This document shows, piece after piece, positions 46,259 to 46,837 of a DNA stretch of 46,837 bases (position 1 is its first letter; the number at the start of each line of letters is the position of its first letter). The stretch comes from Verrucomicrobiota bacterium (GTDB lineage Bacteria; Verrucomicrobiota; Verrucomicrobiia; Limisphaerales; UBA8199), in the NCBI GenBank assembly GCA_012517205.1, contig JAAYVL010000124.1:1-46837 (forward strand), given 5' to 3'. The notes beneath the pieces were generated by a model. The model saw nothing but the letters and a program-made list of their open reading frames with translations. It ran no database searches and was not told the DNA's origin. The translations under genes and the position numbers were made by a program.

Positions 46259-46837
46259 TCATAAGGCACCCGCTCCCGCCGCCAGCCGCCCCAGCCTCCC
46301 CACCCAACCTATGGCTCCCAATAGGCCGTGTACAAGGGGTGTACCAAGGATGCTCAAAGGGGATTCATGCTTATTTTCCATGCGCTCCTGCCGGGCCTCC
46401 GGTGTACTCCCCTTGTACATAGCCTGAGACGACGAAGAAGAAACGGTCGTGCGGGCGGTGGAAGAGGGCGAGGTAGAGGCGGGCTTCGCTTTTTTAACTG
46501 GTGCCTTTTCAGTGGCTTGTTGAGATTTGGCTGTGGTCGGGGGCGGGACGATGGCGCTGTGGACCCAGTTCGGCCCCTTCCAGCCGTTCCGCGTCTGGCT
46601 GGTGACGATAAACACCTTCTGCCCCGGCGACGGTTGCCCAAACCGGGCGGTGTAAAGCTCCGTGATGTCGCTCTGCCCGTTCTGGCTCGGGCTCAACAGA
46701 CCCAGATAGTAGACCCGACGGTGCTTCATCCGGCCCGGGCTGCATGGGGCCTGTCCAAAGACCATGATGTCTTCCGTGGCCACCCCGACGTTCAACCGCA
46801 GCCGCAGCCCGGCTTCCGGGTCTTGCACGATCTCCAG
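46259..46837 (-). CDS. Hypothetical protein, partial, with a hairpin-derived C-terminus
   Basis: The reading frame runs from the stop at 46259 to the window edge, so the N-terminus is missing; a GTG at 46828 is only an internal possibility. The conserved-looking part is RVYYLGLLSPSQNGQSDITELYTARFGQPSPGQKVFIVTSQTRNGW (shown in part: RVYYLGLLSPSQNGQSDI), which I cannot place in a family. A Lys/Pro/Ser/Thr-rich linker follows. The last ~58 residues, from about AMYKGSTPEARQ, are encoded by a copy of the mobile hairpin (46324-46424) and the DNA beyond it, so the native C-terminus was probably replaced or extended by the insertion. Function unknown. Confidence 0.65.
   Translation of the reverse strand: MEIVQDPEAGLRLRLNVGVATEDIMVFGQAPCSPGRMKHRRVYYLGLLSPSQNGQSDITELYTARFGQPSPGQKVFIVTSQTRNGWKGPNWVHSAIVPPPTTAKSQQATEKAPVKKAKPASTSPSSTARTTVSSSSSQAMYKGSTPEARQERMENKHESPLSILGTPLVHGLLGAIGWVGRLGRLAAGAGAL
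46324..46424. repeat. Solo copy of the element hairpin, inside a reading frame
   Basis: The left arm 46324-46353 matches the arms at 8456 and 27774 in 28 of 30 positions allowing small shifts. The right arm (about 46402-46424) keeps the outer ~20 bases with three mismatches, while its inner part is worn. Nothing of the surrounding ~760-bp element is recognisable here, so the hairpin appears without its usual context. Confidence 0.75.

Overview
The window looks like a high-GC bacterial chromosome from the Verrucomicrobiota, probably a Limisphaerales/Pedosphaera-like lineage. The reasons are a PEP-CTERM protein with a choice-of-anchor E type body, a DUF1549/DUF1553 - DUF1501 - PPC-repeat trio typical of Planctomycetes and Verrucomicrobia, DUF1080 and GH78 carbohydrate enzymes, a DUF2723-TPR membrane protein, and many secreted proteins with Ig-like or InlB-like modules. 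The assignment is by gene content only; no 16S rRNA, tRNA or other marker RNA is present.

Layout. 1-190 is a cluster of hairpins. 383-922 is a small secreted protein built from six ~20-residue repeats. 1083-4441 (minus) is a site-2-type metalloprotease followed by NAD+ DNA ligase. 4524-7937 (minus) is a thiol/arsenic-type cluster: ArsR repressor, CSC-motif permease, mini-thioredoxin, secreted thioredoxin and CcdA-like electron carrier, with a candidate operator in front. 8197-8964 is a non-coding element with terminal inverted repeats. 9068-11915 (minus) is an MlaE-MlaF-MlaD lipid transport operon whose ATPase lacks several expected catalytic residues. 12145-19652 (plus) carries priA, a lysine 2,3-aminomutase gene, a large EF-hand membrane protein, endonuclease III and a lipoate ligase family protein. 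19682-22393 (minus) is the DUF2723-TPR protein. 22955-25025 holds a SUMF1-like secreted protein and a PEP-CTERM protein. 25459-27393 (minus) is an AmpG-like transporter with a ~210-residue soluble insertion.

A second copy of the non-coding element lies at 27523-28285. It is followed by a compact promoter-stem-terminator unit (28431-28542) that looks like a small RNA or leader, then a GH78-like glycosidase and a DUF1080 protein. 31986-33451 (minus) is an ExeA/GspB pair, followed by a secreted Ig/InlB-repeat protein. 35016-37488 (minus) is hisD-hisC, then pyrF and a Tat-type sugar isomerase/epimerase on the plus strand, and a thymidine phosphorylase on the minus strand. 40668-45976 (plus) is the DUF1549/1553, DUF1501 and PPC-repeat operon. 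The window closes with a partial minus-strand hypothetical gene whose 3' end carries a third copy of the hairpin found in the two elements.

The most unusual material is non-coding: two ~760-bp elements with terminal inverted repeats and a conserved ~101-bp internal hairpin (plus a solo hairpin inside a reading frame), the small structured RNA candidate, and a perfect 34-bp palindrome inserted in the signal-peptide region of a thioredoxin.
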